38,358 nucleotides of DNA from Apostichopus californicus (taxonomy: Eukaryota > Echinodermata > Holothuroidea > Aspidochirotida > Stichopodidae): positions 1 through 38,358 of the forward strand of contig JAIPMN010264055.1 in the NCBI GenBank assembly GCA_020650975.1, read 5' to 3'. Shown here in pieces: positions 13,401 through 20,417 of this stretch (positions are counted from its first letter, which is position 1; each line of letters begins with the position of its first letter). Under the pieces are notes generated by a model. The model was not told the DNA's origin, ran no database searches, and saw only the letters and a list, made by a program, of their open reading frames with translations. The translations under genes were made by a program, and so were the position numbers.

Positions 13401-16400
13401 CTTTCTAATACATATTCAGACTATGTAGTCACGGAGGAAGAATACCAGGTAAGTTATCAAGGATGAAGAAGAGGAACAGGTAAGACCATCTGGAGGGGTA
13501 TGGCACAGGACCTCTGGTGACAGGCTGTCATCTGAAGGGGTATGGCACAGGACCTCTGGTGACAGGCTGTGGGGGAAAAAAAGGTCAAGGAAGGTGCAGT
13601 GCGGTACAGGAAGGGTGGAGGGTTACCCAAAGGATATCAGATGAACTGTTGTATGAAAGAGACAGAAGTGAAGGATGTTGTAGCGTTTCAACAGAGAGAG
13701 ATCTGAAGAAAGGGGGAGGAGGAGAGGGAGGAGGGTTTACAAAGCCTGAAGCATAGCATACAAAGATAAGATTAAAACCCTCAGAGCATTTTACCGCTCA
13801 GTAAGACATGTGAGCTACAAAGATAAGAGTTCAATCCTCAGAGTATTTTACTTCTCATTGAGACATGTGAGCTCCCTAGCTGTGTTGAAGTTTATTTGTG
13901 ATTAAGGTTAAGCAGTGAAACTGATTGTAAACAACACATTTTCATGTAAATTTATTTTCACAGACTCAACGTTATGAAGCGGCTTCCACTATTTTTGGTC
14001 CTAACACACTACGAGCGTACCAGCAGCAATACACATACCTGTCTGAGAAGCTCATGGATGTAAGTAGGGAGGTTTAAACAGTATGGGATGGGGGGGGGGG
14101 TGAGGGAGGTTTTGTCTTTATGTTTGATTTTGGTATGCTACTAATCCTGTGCAGTTCGTTGAGTTAATCTCCATAATGAAGTCTCTACTGATCCCAAGTT
14201 TAGCTGTAATTATGAATTCTTTCTTGAACTGTATCCTAGATGTACAACTAAAGTCTTATGTATTTTAAGAAGATGCTTATTTTAGTCTTGATTTTGCCTC
14301 ATGATATCTATAATTAAGAGATGTCTGGAGAAACTTCTCTAAGTTTTTGAAAGTGAGGAAAGTGCCCACATTTGTTACAGAGGAACAAACTGATTTGGTT
14401 TGCGTTTACCTCTGTTACCAGTCCCAACAGTCTATTTAAATACTTTATTAATGTCAGTGACATCACAGTCCAAACATGATTTGGTTTGTGTTTACCTCTG
14501 TTACCAGTACCATTCCTGTTTGCTTTACATTCAGTACTGTGAGTGATTATTGTTGTATATTCATACAGGATCTTCAATTGTCCTCTCCCATGTATACCAA
14601 ATTTCGTAGATATTTCAATTTTCACATTTCTTACACTTACAAGTTGTAACATTTATTTTACATTTTAGTTGCTTATTTACATTACCTTACCTTATATAAC
14701 CGTGATGTTGTTTTGGTGTGTACCAATACAGGGTCAGCAACCAACCCAGGGTCCCCCCATACCAAACCTCTTAGCTGATATGGGAACAACTCTTGCTGAC
14801 CCTGAAGGAGATGAAGATGATGTTAATATTGTCACCGGCCTCGGTCCAAAGATCGGAGACTTGATTACGGACACTGATGCCAAGTATAGACAGGTGAGGA
14901 AATAATAATAGAAATAATATCATATTGGTGGAGCTAAATGATTCACCAGAGTTACTACAGTGACCAGAGATACCACAGATACCATAGCGACCAGAACTAC
15001 CATAGCAACCAAAGCTGCCAAAGCTGTCATAGCAACCAGAGCTGCCATTGCAACCGGAGCTACCATAACAACCATGGGTGCAACAGCAACCAGAGCTACT
15101 AAAGCTGTCATAGCAACCGGAGCTGCCATAGCAACCGGAGCTACCATAACAACCAGAGGTGCAACAGCAACCAGAGTTACCATAGGTGCCATAGCAACGA
15201 GAGCTTTCATAATCATCAGATACCACAGGGCTACTGAAGCAACCATAGACACTGGTTCTGCCAAAGATGTCAGAGGTGTATTGAGGTGGGGTCAGTAGAA
15301 GGGTGGGAATTTCCCCGTGCTTGATGCATGAGTTTAATTGATTTACAGGTTGATGTTACATTAAGTGGTCAGTTGTGTTCGCTTTCTGTCAGTAATTCTC
15401 TTTTGCATTTACCAGACACTAAAGTTTCCAATGTTTATTTCCCAGGGAGGTGTTGCTATGGCAACTTTCATAGCAGGCAACCCAAGAAATGATGTCTTTA
15501 GAATGGTAAGTTTGTTGTTTACCTTTAAAATCTTGGGAAATATGTGCAGATGTTTTCCAACAATCCTTGACAAATTGTCTGAACTTAAAGGCATATGTTA
15601 GGTTTTGCTTTGAATCGTCCCATCTCTTGGTATTGAGTTATATGAGAACAAGTACTCAGGTAAAAGCCAATACATAGAACAAGCTATATCCAATGTATTC
15701 TTAGGCCTTGTGCAGCACTTACCTCACAAGTGTAGCAAGATTGGAAGGTTCATTGTTATCTTTGTCTTAACTCTAACCTTCATCCTAACTCTAACCTTGC
15801 CCCATTCTGAGGACTAACTCTAACCTCTATTCTAACTCTAACCTCCATCCTAACTCTAACCTTCCCCCATTTCTGAGGACTAACTCTAACCTCTATCCTA
15901 ACTCTAACCTTCCCCCATTTCTGAGGACTAACTCTAACCTCTATCCTAACTCTAACCTTCCCCCATTCTGAGGACTTACTCTAACCTCCATCCTAACTCT
16001 AACCTTCCCCCATTCTGAGGACTAACTCTAACCTCCATCCTAACTCTAACCTTCCCCCGTTCTGAGGACTAACTCTAACCTCTATCCTAACTCTAACCTT
16101 CCCCCCATTCTGAGGTCGATTCTCACCATTCACTATCAGTATATATTTCAAGACTGACTACATTGTGTGAAGTATTTGTTTTGATGTTTCAGTTTGTATT
16201 ATGTATAATGTGCTAAGGATTTTATTACTTAATACTCCATTATATTCTGTTATTTTTTGACAGTATATTATTTGACAGTATATGCAACCACAATAAGTAT
16301 GATAGTATTTGAATATTTCAAATAATTTGAGACAATATGCAACCAGCAAAATGTAATCAAATCTTGACTTGATAACAAAAAGTAAGAATTCTCATCAGTC

Positions 16401-18621
16401 AAAATCTGTAAAATGTCCCATTCGATGATTTCTGCTGTGATTTTGTCATAAAGATAATTGTCAATTTTCCTAGTCGAGAATGGTTCATTATATGATTACT
16501 AAGAAACTATATGAGAAGAATACTTAACTATTAAAATAAAATGCACTCCTACTAAAAAAGAAAAAAAAAATAGTACTATTTAGTATTTGTCGAAATCAAG
16601 CTTAAAACCAGAGAACTATTTACCTGAAAATGATCCTTGTTTCTGTGTGCTTTGTGCTTTTAATTTAAAGCGAGATGATACGTTTTTGAAAGTTCAGAGA
16701 AGAGTTGGTGGCACCAATTGGAATGATGTGTACACTGATGCAGACTTTTGCACAAGGTAAGGAAAGAGTCAGTAATTAGTTAACGATGGTTTCGTTAAGA
16801 GAATTTTTGAGGGTTGAAATTGGTATTTTTATCCTATTCTATACGGGTAACCTTTGAGAGCTTATAATGTGACATATTCTATTTTATTAATGATTGGAAG
16901 CAATTAAGCTTACCTTCTGCTTCGTTTTCTAGTTTTGACAGAAATTGTTTTTTTGCAGAGGTGAAAAATGTTAGCACAAATTTACGACAAGTGAAATGTG
17001 TCTTATTGATGACCATTCGATGGAAGAGTCTAGAGGTTGCCGAATTCTGAACCACAAAAACCATGCTTGAAGCAAACATGGCATGGTCCAAAAACTATAT
17101 AGATGGAATTACAAAATTGTAACATGTCAGTTGGTTGTTTGTCATAGATATTGCACTAATTCCTTATTCATACCATTTAATATGCATCTTGCTATAGAAA
17201 AGCTGTGAAAATAGTCATTCCTGCTAGAGAACTGTAAATTGCTGGTAGTTAACAATATATCAACAAGAAGTGACAGACCAATTCTTATATACATATCATA
17301 GGCGTGGCTTAGATCTATATGCAAAATAGGCTTCAAAATTAAATCTTTCATACTGAATGGAAGATGGTATTATTTTAGGCTGAGGTGAAAGGTCATTTAA
17401 AATCCTCACAGGTCAAAATGTAAAAGCTCTGTAAACATGTGTGACATCTCGAGCTGGACATTGTGGAAATAACTATGGAATATCCATGATTGAGGCGATT
17501 GAAGCTTGCTGTGTTTACTTCATGTCAAAGGTCGTTAATGCTTATCTTCCATAGTAACAGCTGTTTCTTTTGTGAAATTGTTATGCTTCATTATAGTAGT
17601 TACTTTCCACCAAGGAAATATCAAAATTCTTTAAGTATTCACTTTCTTTCACTGTCCAAACCTCTATAACTTTTGGCTCTCTGGAGGTCTTCTTACCAGT
17701 GAACAATTGAGAGGCCAAACCTACCTTTTTGATTCCTTGCAGTAGGCAAAAGGAATCGATGTGATGGTGATGGCCTGTGTGTGGGTGTATGTATGTATGT
17801 ATGTATGTATGTATGTATGTGATACCTAGCGTGTAAACGGGATATTTCCAAACGTACATCTTTGTTGAAGTTAATGCTTGGTATGTAGACACCCCTAGGA
17901 GAGTAAAAGAATCTTATTGAACGTGGTAGAGGTGGAAGTTATTTGAGGTGAACAGAGTACAAAGTCTGAAAACCTTGAAAACACAATATCTTTAGAAATG
18001 CAGCTTGCACTTTTTGTATATATCTACTTTAATGAGAACAAGATCCCTATTAAGATTGGTAGAGGTCAAAGGTCATTTGAGGTCAACAGAGACCAGAGTC
18101 TGAAACCTTGCGAACCGCAGACTCGCGAGTAAAACATGAATGGACCTGATATTCGATATGCAGGTATACATTATTGCAACAATCTTGCTGATCACTTGAA
18201 GCCAGTGATGGTTAGCACTTAAAAATCTTCCAGCATTACTGTTGAATGTTCTCTTATGAAGTAAGGCAAAGAACCACTATCTAAAGTCAGTTAGGCTTCC
18301 TGGTTTATTTGATGTGGTAAATTGTCATAATATACTTTGTCTGTTCTTGTTGTTGTTCTTGTTGCTATAGTGATTGATTGTTTACTCAGGTTCCTTTGGG
18401 ATCGTGCTTCTTCATCCAGAAGAGGAGGGTCTGTCAGCCATGCTACTGTAGCCTGGGATATCCCATTGGATGAAACTCTAGGCGTCTATCGACTCGCTCA
18501 CAAAGGCTACAGAAAGGATTCCGTCAAAGGAGATATATTCTGTTACGAAGAAAGCTATTCCTCTACCTTTCAAGTGGTGTCCGCTAGCTACACAGAGGAT
18601 CGTACCTCAAGTAGTTCTTGA
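1282..18621 (+). CDS. ASAH2: Neutral ceramidase, copy A (19 coding exons, 718 aa)
   Basis: Secreted Zn-dependent amidase that hydrolyses ceramide to sphingosine and a fatty acid. Join: 1282-1401, 3751-3903, 4576-4752, 5691-5818, 6940-7017, 7647-7767, 8631-8753, 9345-9431, 9703-9807, 10454-10535, 12061-12176, 12547-12641, 13054-13093, 13353-13448, 13964-14059, 14732-14893, 15446-15505, 16671-16756, 18390-18621; total 2157 nt with stop, all introns GT..AG. A signal peptide covers about residues 1-17, the catalytic domain follows, and a C-terminal beta-rich domain lies at about 594-718. Nucleophile is Ser275 in GDVSPN; Zn ligands are His115 (GTHTHSG), His224 (HPVSMN), Glu460 (AEFSTM) and Tyr499 (YSDY). 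The spacings His224-Ser275 (51) and Glu460-Tyr499 (39) equal those of human ASAH2 as I recall it (303-354, 540-579). The vertebrate mucin-like stalk is absent. A paralogue lies 1.7 kb downstream. Family assignment is very secure; exon borders are by eye and supported by the paralogue. Confidence 0.96.
1873..1920. repeat. ACTAGT/AGT microsatellite
   Basis: Short run of ACTAGT and AGT units, partly palindromic because ACTAGT is self-complementary. Located in copy A intron 1. Confidence 0.8.
3041..3174. repeat. G-rich minisatellite (GGTGGGAAGGGGGA-like)
   Basis: Imperfect units of GGTGGGAAGGGGGA and AGGAGTAGGTGGGAAG with almost no C on the + strand. The repeated GGG tracts could fold as G-quadruplexes. 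The complementary strand gives Pro/Leu-rich spurious open frames at about 2907-3234. Confidence 0.85.
3751..3903 (+). CDS. ASAH2: Copy A exon 2
   Basis: Residues 41-91, phase 0 on both sides, acceptor TTTTTACAG, donor GTAAGT. It contains the conserved MGYAxPGQTSRGIHTRLYSR strand and the FVVVDFAMG core strand of the catalytic domain. Confidence 0.95.
3880..4150 (+). repeat. Tandem duplication of the exon 2 end and donor
   Basis: 3880-3925 (end of exon 2, donor, first intron bases) recurs at 4015-4060, offset 135 bp, with about 8 mismatches. Further downstream, 3978-4007 resembles 4121-4150. In the second copy the donor GGG/GTAAGT has become GGG/ATAAGC, so it should not splice. See findings. 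Confidence 0.75.
4153..4575. other. Copy A intron 2, distal part
   Basis: AT-rich DNA with no repeat or open frame of note. It ends in the acceptor TTCCAG of exon 3. Confidence 0.6.
4576..4752 (+). CDS. ASAH2: Copy A exon 3: first Zn ligand
   Basis: Residues 92-150, phase 0. It encodes GTHTHSGPAGY; His115 (first His of HTH) corresponds to human His194, a Zn ligand. Acceptor TTCCAG, donor GTATAA. Length is 177 nt in both copies. Confidence 0.96.
4899..4962 (+). repeat. Degenerate tRNA-like SINE fragment (tentative)
   Basis: TAGCCGATAGAGTAG resembles a Pol III A box, and GGTGAATCCTCG about 40 bases later resembles a B box. It lies in copy A intron 3 and is too degenerate for a firm call. Confidence 0.3.
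5478..5660 (+). repeat. 49-bp tandem repeat with alternating A/B units
   Basis: GGTGATG starts repeat every 49 bp (5478, about 5526, 5575, 5624), close to four copies. Units alternate between ACAAGCTGAAGCCAGCATTA and ACCAGCTGAAGCTAGTGTTA, which points to a 98-bp dimer duplicated as a block. The array ends only about 30 bases before exon 4. Confidence 0.9.
5691..5818 (+). CDS. ASAH2: Copy A exon 4
   Basis: Residues 151-193 (last codon split 2+1), donor GTGAGG. It contains GELLEANINRSP, the conserved NRSP loop of the active-site region, and ends ANPANERAR. It is nine bases shorter than copy B exon 4; the spacing from G to INRSP equals that of human ASAH2. Confidence 0.94.
6180..6280 (+). repeat. 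Two-copy 57-bp direct repeat
   Basis: CAAGTCCTAATCCCAGGGAC occurs near 6181 and again near 6238, each followed by a similar AAATGTA..T..GTGAGTA block. Copy A intron 4. Confidence 0.8.
6443..6750. mobile_element. hAT-like MITE with 8-bp target-site duplication
   Basis: The element at 6451-6742 (292 bp) has terminal inverted repeats: 5' CAGGCGCGTAGCCAG against the reverse complement of the 3' end, CAGGCGCGTAGCCAA. It is flanked by perfect CTTATGCA on both sides (6443-6450 and 6743-6750). Eight-base duplications and CAGG ends are typical of nonautonomous hAT elements. There is no transposase gene. The interior is G/C-run rich near the right end. Confidence 0.88.
6940..7017 (+). CDS. ASAH2: Copy A exon 5
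   Basis: Residues 193-219 (both edge codons split). It encodes YNHDVDKVMTVLKI and DRGLI, equivalent to the human YSSNTDKEMIVLKM segment. Acceptor TTACAG, donor GTAGGT; 78 nt in both copies. Confidence 0.94.
7018..7646. other. Copy A intron 5
   Basis: AT-rich. A weak two-copy repeat of a TAATGAATATTC-containing block (about 7046 and 7103) is the only structure seen. Confidence 0.6.
7647..7767 (+). CDS. ASAH2: Copy A exon 6: second Zn ligand
   Basis: Residues 219-259. It encodes FFPVHPVSMNNTNRL and DNKGYASY; His224 matches human His303, a Zn ligand, and Asn229-Asn-Thr is an N-glycosylation sequon. Donor GTAAGA. Confidence 0.96.
7768..8630. other. Copy A intron 6
   Basis: 863-bp intron. A C-run near 7783 follows the donor; otherwise I see nothing in it. 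Confidence 0.6.
8631..8753 (+). CDS. ASAH2: Copy A exon 7: catalytic serine
   Basis: Residues 260-300. It encodes GDFVAAFANTNQGDVSPN; Ser275 is the nucleophile (human Ser354). Four Cys (CLDTG..CD..TSTC with exon 8 LC) correspond to the conserved disulfide loop after GPRC in the family. Here the usual GPRC is GAKC. Confidence 0.96.
8754..9344. other. Copy A intron 7
   Basis: 591-bp intron in which I see nothing beyond ordinary AT-rich sequence. Confidence 0.6.
9345..9431 (+). CDS. ASAH2: Copy A exon 8
   Basis: Residues 301-329. It encodes LCVGVGPGKDMFESTKIIGE, the family motif equivalent to human CIAKGPGQDMFDSTQIIG. Phase 0 both sides, donor GTGAGA. Confidence 0.95.
9703..9807 (+). CDS. ASAH2: Copy A exon 9
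   Basis: Residues 330-364. It encodes ELYNSATHLLDGTVGFVHQH, matching the human ELYASASQEVTGPLASAHQW segment, then VDMTDFDVEL. Donor GTCAGT is less canonical but valid; 105 nt in both copies. Confidence 0.95.
9836..9925 (+). repeat. SINE/LINE-like 3' tail (GCGCTATATAA)
   Basis: TTAAGCGCT is duplicated and followed by GGCGCTATATAAAAAATTA and a TTATTATTATT run. This is a common 3' tail of short retroposons in marine invertebrates. A related tail lies at 27515-27600. Confidence 0.55.
10454..10535 (+). CDS. ASAH2: Copy A exon 10
   Basis: Residues 365-392 (last codon split 1+2). It encodes CKGAFGYSFAAGATDGAG, the conserved GYSFAAGTIDG motif, and ends FPFTQ. Acceptor CTTTAG, donor GTAAGA. Confidence 0.95.
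10910..10925 (+). promoter_or_regulatory. DR4-type nuclear receptor element (sequence match only)
   Basis: Two perfect AGGTCA half-sites separated by ACAG, the layout bound by LXR or thyroid-type receptor dimers. It sits in copy A intron 10. Chance or repeat origin is possible; function is not shown. Confidence 0.3.
11128..11800 (+). repeat. 49-bp minisatellite in copy A intron 10
   Basis: About a dozen imperfect units of the type TGAGCATTCACATTCACTCA + GCAATCACTTTCACTGAG + TGTTCACTCAC; TGAG starts at 11297 and 11346, period 49. Many units contain TGAGTGTTCACTCA, a 6-bp stem with a two-base loop. It produces a spurious His/Ser-rich open frame at 11248-11430. Confidence 0.92.
11961..12086 (+). 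repeat. 63-bp tandem duplication of intron 10 acceptor and exon 11 start
   Basis: 11961-12023 and 12024-12086 are adjacent near-identical copies. Each holds TTTATTTGATTTCTTT, a pyrimidine tract, an AG acceptor (11997; 12060) and GTGAAACAGAGACCATG. The upstream acceptor leads to an in-frame TGA at 12030-12032, so only the downstream one gives the full protein. Confidence 0.95.
12061..12176 (+). CDS. ASAH2: Copy A exon 11
   Basis: Residues 392-430. It encodes SETETMPYLEILRD then ELVACQAPKPVLLPIGE, matching human EIKECHKPKPILLHTGE. The 12061 start is chosen because the upstream duplicated acceptor gives a stop and because copy B exon 11 is also 116 nt. Confidence 0.94.
12177..12546. other. Copy A intron 11
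   Basis: 370-bp intron. GGGGGCATGTGCCCCACTGG near 12226-12245 recalls the G/C-run repeat family at 25089 and 38280, but no element borders can be drawn. Confidence 0.45.
12547..12641 (+). CDS. ASAH2: Copy A exon 12: third Zn ligand
   Basis: Residues 431-462 (last codon split). It encodes TPWEWAPAIIDTQMLRLG and PAEF; Glu460 corresponds to human Glu540, a Zn ligand. Donor GTAATT. Confidence 0.95.
12642..13053. other. Copy A intron 12
   Basis: 412-bp intron; nothing recognised. Confidence 0.6.
13054..13093 (+). CDS. ASAH2: Copy A exon 13 (40-nt microexon-like)
   Basis: Residues 462-475. It encodes TMAGRRLRETITD, equivalent to human TMSGRRLREAVQ. It is too short for open-reading-frame finders, and is confirmed by the same 40-nt exon in copy B. 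Confidence 0.95.
13353..13448 (+). CDS. ASAH2: Copy A exon 14: fourth Zn ligand
   Basis: Residues 476-507. It encodes GLSNTYSDYVVTEEEYQ; Tyr499 corresponds to human Tyr579, a Zn ligand. Donor CAG/GTAAGT; a second perfect donor-like CAG/GTAAGA follows 31 bases later. Confidence 0.95.
13495..13574 (+). repeat. Two-copy 42-bp direct repeat
   Basis: GGGGTATGGCACAGGACCTC followed by TGGTGACAGGCTGT occurs at 13495 and 13537, virtually identical, so recent. Copy A intron 14. Confidence 0.9.
13759..13878 (+). repeat. Two-copy ~60-bp direct repeat
   Basis: Blocks AAAGATAAGA, CCTCAGAG, ATTTTAC, CTCA and AGACATGTGAGCT recur in the same order at about 13759-13818 and 13819-13875. Copy A intron 14, just upstream of exon 15. 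Confidence 0.75.
13964..14059 (+). CDS. ASAH2: Copy A exon 15
   Basis: Residues 508-539. It encodes QRYEAASTIFGPNTLRAY, matching human QRYEAASTIYGPHTLSAY. Donor GAT/GTAAGT. Unlike copy B, no repeat array follows this donor. Confidence 0.95.
14392..14515 (+). repeat. Two-copy 86-bp-spaced direct repeat
   Basis: TGATTTGGTTTG-GTTTACCT and CTGTTACCAGT occur near 14391 and 14477 with one or two mismatches. Rest of copy A intron 15 shows nothing else. Confidence 0.75.
14732..14893 (+). CDS. ASAH2: Copy A exon 16
   Basis: Residues 540-593. It encodes a linker GPPIPNLLADMGTTL, an acidic stretch (EGDEDD) and DTDAKYRQ, equivalent to the human region before VIFVGANP. Donor GTGAGG; 162 nt in both copies. 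Confidence 0.93.
14950..15245. repeat. 18-bp/triplet-phased minisatellite
   Basis: Imperfect GCCATAGCAACCGGAGCT-like units in copy A intron 16. Because spacing is a multiple of three, both strands are open: Thr/Ala/Ile-rich on + (14960-15298), Gly/Ser/Cys/Tyr-rich on - (14771-15226). I treat these frames as repeat artefacts, not genes. Confidence 0.85.
15446..15505 (+). CDS. ASAH2: Copy A exon 17
   Basis: Residues 594-613. It encodes GGVAMATFIAGNPRNDVFRM, start of the C-terminal domain (human VAEVIFVGANPKNS). Phase 0 both sides, donor GTAAGT. Confidence 0.95.
15765..16115 (+). repeat. 48-50-bp minisatellite with CTAACTCTAACC blocks
   Basis: Units of ACTAACTCTAACCTCTATCC + TAACTCTAACCTTCCCCCAT + TCTGAGG, about seven copies, in copy A intron 17. 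The CTAACTCTAACC core only superficially resembles telomere repeat (CTAACC). Confidence 0.9.
16116..16670. other. Copy A intron 17, distal part
   Basis: AT-rich, with A-runs near 16554-16570; nothing else seen. Confidence 0.6.
16671..16756 (+). CDS. ASAH2: Copy A exon 18
   Basis: Residues 614-642 (last codon split). It encodes DDTFLKVQRR then VYTDADFCTR, equivalent to human TFLTVEKYE..WQIVCNDASWETR. Acceptor TTTAAAG, donor GTAAGG. Two codons shorter than copy B. Confidence 0.94.
17786..17820. repeat. (GTAT)n microsatellite
   Basis: About eight tandem GTAT units following GTGTGGGT in copy A intron 18. Confidence 0.95.
17925..18135 (+). repeat. Diverged two-copy repeat carrying AGGTCA half-sites
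   Basis: About 17926-17975 and 18058-18110 share GGTAGAGGT, ATTTGAGGT, AACAGAG and GTCTGAAA..CTTG in order. The second copy contains AGGTCAAAGGTCA (18063-18075), a perfect DR1 nuclear-receptor element, plus AGGTCA at 18080-18085. Confidence 0.6.
18390..18621 (+). CDS. ASAH2: Copy A exon 19: C-terminus and stop
   Basis: Residues 642-718, TGA at 18619-18621. It encodes FLWDRASSSRRGGSVSHATV, WDIP and YRLAHKGY, matching human FYWHKG..ATVEWHIP..GIYRIRYFGH, and ends FQVVSASYTEDRTSSSS. The Ser-rich tail is not shared with copy B. Confidence 0.95.
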
Positions 18622-18805
18622 ATATAACAATTTCTCTCGATAAAAATTTGTATCTGTTTTTAAATTGTTAGTCATAATAACCCCTTATGTATACTCCAAA
18701 ATATTAAGTCTGGGTAAATTGTCTTTGTTCTTTACACAGTTACAAGTGTATTGCTTTTGCCAAACAAATTGTTACAATGTGTGTTCTTAGCTTAGAGATG
18801 ATTAA

Positions 18806-18811
18806 AATAAA
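18806..18811 (+). terminator. Candidate polyadenylation signal for copy A (AATAAA)
   Basis: AATAAA lies 185 bases after the stop codon. A second AATAAA at 19204-19209 would give a ~600-base 3' UTR. Which one is used cannot be told from sequence. Confidence 0.45.
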
Positions 18812-20132
18812 ACCAAATTGTGGAAAAGTCGGTTCAGCAATGGGAAAGGGGAGGACAGGAGGGGATGGAAGGAGGATCAGAGGGGGATCAGAAGGGGCCG
18901 GGTACAGAGGAACAACCTTACACCAGAAAATAATTGATTTCACGATGTTGTGTAAATATGTGTTTATCATGATAACAGCTTCTTTGTTTGTTATTTACAT
19001 TTTTTTCATGAATTACTGGTGTCAGTGCCTAAATAGAATTGCTATTAGTTTGCTTTTGAATAATTTCAAGAACATTTTTGATTTACTGTTGCTGTTAGCC
19101 ATGACATATTTGGTCATTATGATGACAAGGATAAGAAAATATTTCATAAAAAGAAGTAGTTTTGACCTTTGGAAATATCATGTTTGATCTATAATGATTT
19201 ATAAATAAATACAAATAATGAGCAACAAATTTGAGAATTTTTCTATGCTTTACCTTTCTTTCTTGTTTTTGTGTGCTTTATCTTTCCTTAAAGGAGAAAA
19301 AAAACAATTGAAGTTAAAACAAATGTTATGGTAATATAAGAAAGGGACCCATTGCTTCATGGCTTGCTCCGTTAATTAGATATGAAATAGTTACACTTTA
19401 TAAGTCCGTTTGTTTTTAAACAGCCCATTGTACAATTATCTTTCATAACAAAATAGGACCAACACAACAACTTGCTTTGTTGTTCTTCATTTTATGAAAT
19501 TGCCTTTGTTATCCTTCATTATTATTTGCAATCAGGATTTGATGACAATTATAAACCAGCATTTAATTCTCTCAAAGTTGATTATTGTACCTAACCACCA
19601 TTTACCAAAATGTTCTCCCAGATAATATTCCACTAATATATAATTTTTTTTTATGATCACTTCAATTGTCAAAGAAACTACCTTCCCTAGAGGATTATGT
19701 ACAAGGACCACACATACAAATACAATTCTCAGATTCATGAATTAATCCATATTTTGTAATTTTGAGGTGCATTCTTTAAATGATTTGAACATAAGAAACA
19801 CCCCTCCCCCTATGTCCCCATTCTATCTACTTACACAAGCTATTATATAAAATAGCTCTTTGCATAAGATTCACATCTTTCATATAATGCTGACGTACCA
19901 CAACCATGCAAAATAAATTGCCTCCACCACACAAAAAACAAACATTGCTTGCTGAGTGGGTGGGGTGGCGAGATTGTTTAAGTATCAGGTTAGTTGCCCA
20001 TACTCCTATGTTTCGTAACCATTCTTGATCATTAACGCCAAAGGCAAACATCTACCGTAATGAACGCGCTAGCTACAGATTGTGTCTAACAATGGTCAAA
20101 CTATATGGCAATTTGAAACCTCCGTACATTAT

Positions 20133-20138
20133 TATAAA
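20133..20138 (+). promoter_or_regulatory. Candidate TATA box for copy B
   Basis: TATAAA lies 160 bases before the ATG of copy B and would put transcription start near 20163. This assumes no 5' UTR intron. No similar motif is seen before copy A. Confidence 0.35.
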
Positions 20139-20297
20139 GTTGTGTGGATGGCAGTTACATGCCCCCGTACAACAGCAGTAGATCTGTCAGCTCGGGATAA
20201 TCAACGCTAAGACTGTTTGGCCAACTGTTGAATCTACTCTTTACGTTTGGCCAGGTTTTCAGTTCTCTTATTCGTCCTGTTTGATAATCTATCAAAA

Positions 20298-20417
20298 ATG
20301 CTCCGAGAGGTTTTATTTTGCTGCCTGTTGGTTGTTGCTGTGACAGCCCAAACACCAAACTACTATGTTGGGGTCGGAATGGCAGATGTAACCGGACCCG
20401 CAGCGGACGTGCAAATG
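20298..20417 (+). CDS. ASAH2: Copy B exon 1: signal peptide and mature N-terminus
   Basis: Residues 1-40. ATG at 20298 after AAAA, hydrophobic core VLFCCLLVVAV, probable cut after VTA17, then YYVGVGMADVTGPAADVQM. Same length and phase as copy A exon 1. The frame stays open upstream but without another ATG. Confidence 0.93.

Larger units (their letters stand above)
18622..20297. other. Intergenic region between copies A and B
   Basis: 1.68 kb. It holds the presumed 3' UTR of A, a purine-rich patch at about 18840-18900 and the presumed promoter of B. An open frame at 18777-19187 (136 codons) is Lys/Phe/Ile-rich and unlike anything I know; I regard it as 3' UTR or spacer. Confidence 0.65.

Noticed and set aside
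13449-13480. Second donor CAG/GTAAGA 31 bases after exon 14 of copy A as an alternative splice site
   Set aside because: Using it would shift the frame and reach TGA within the added 31 bases; similarity to the true donor region is too short to claim a duplication.
14771-15298. Overlapping open frames on both strands, one Gly/Cys/Ser/Tyr-rich resembling a small secreted repeat protein
   Set aside because: They coincide exactly with a triplet-phased minisatellite in copy A intron 16, overlap each other and exon 16, and have no signal peptide.
15765-16115. Interstitial telomere-like repeat
   Set aside because: The CTAACTCTAACC blocks are part of a 48-50-bp unit with CCCCCATTCTGAGG spacers, not a TTAGGG/CTAACC hexamer array.
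18777-19187. 136-codon open frame downstream of copy A, with a hydrophobic middle
   Set aside because: It lies in the likely 3' UTR, contains a purine-rich low-complexity patch and matches no family; AT-rich DNA easily gives such Ile/Phe/Lys-rich frames.
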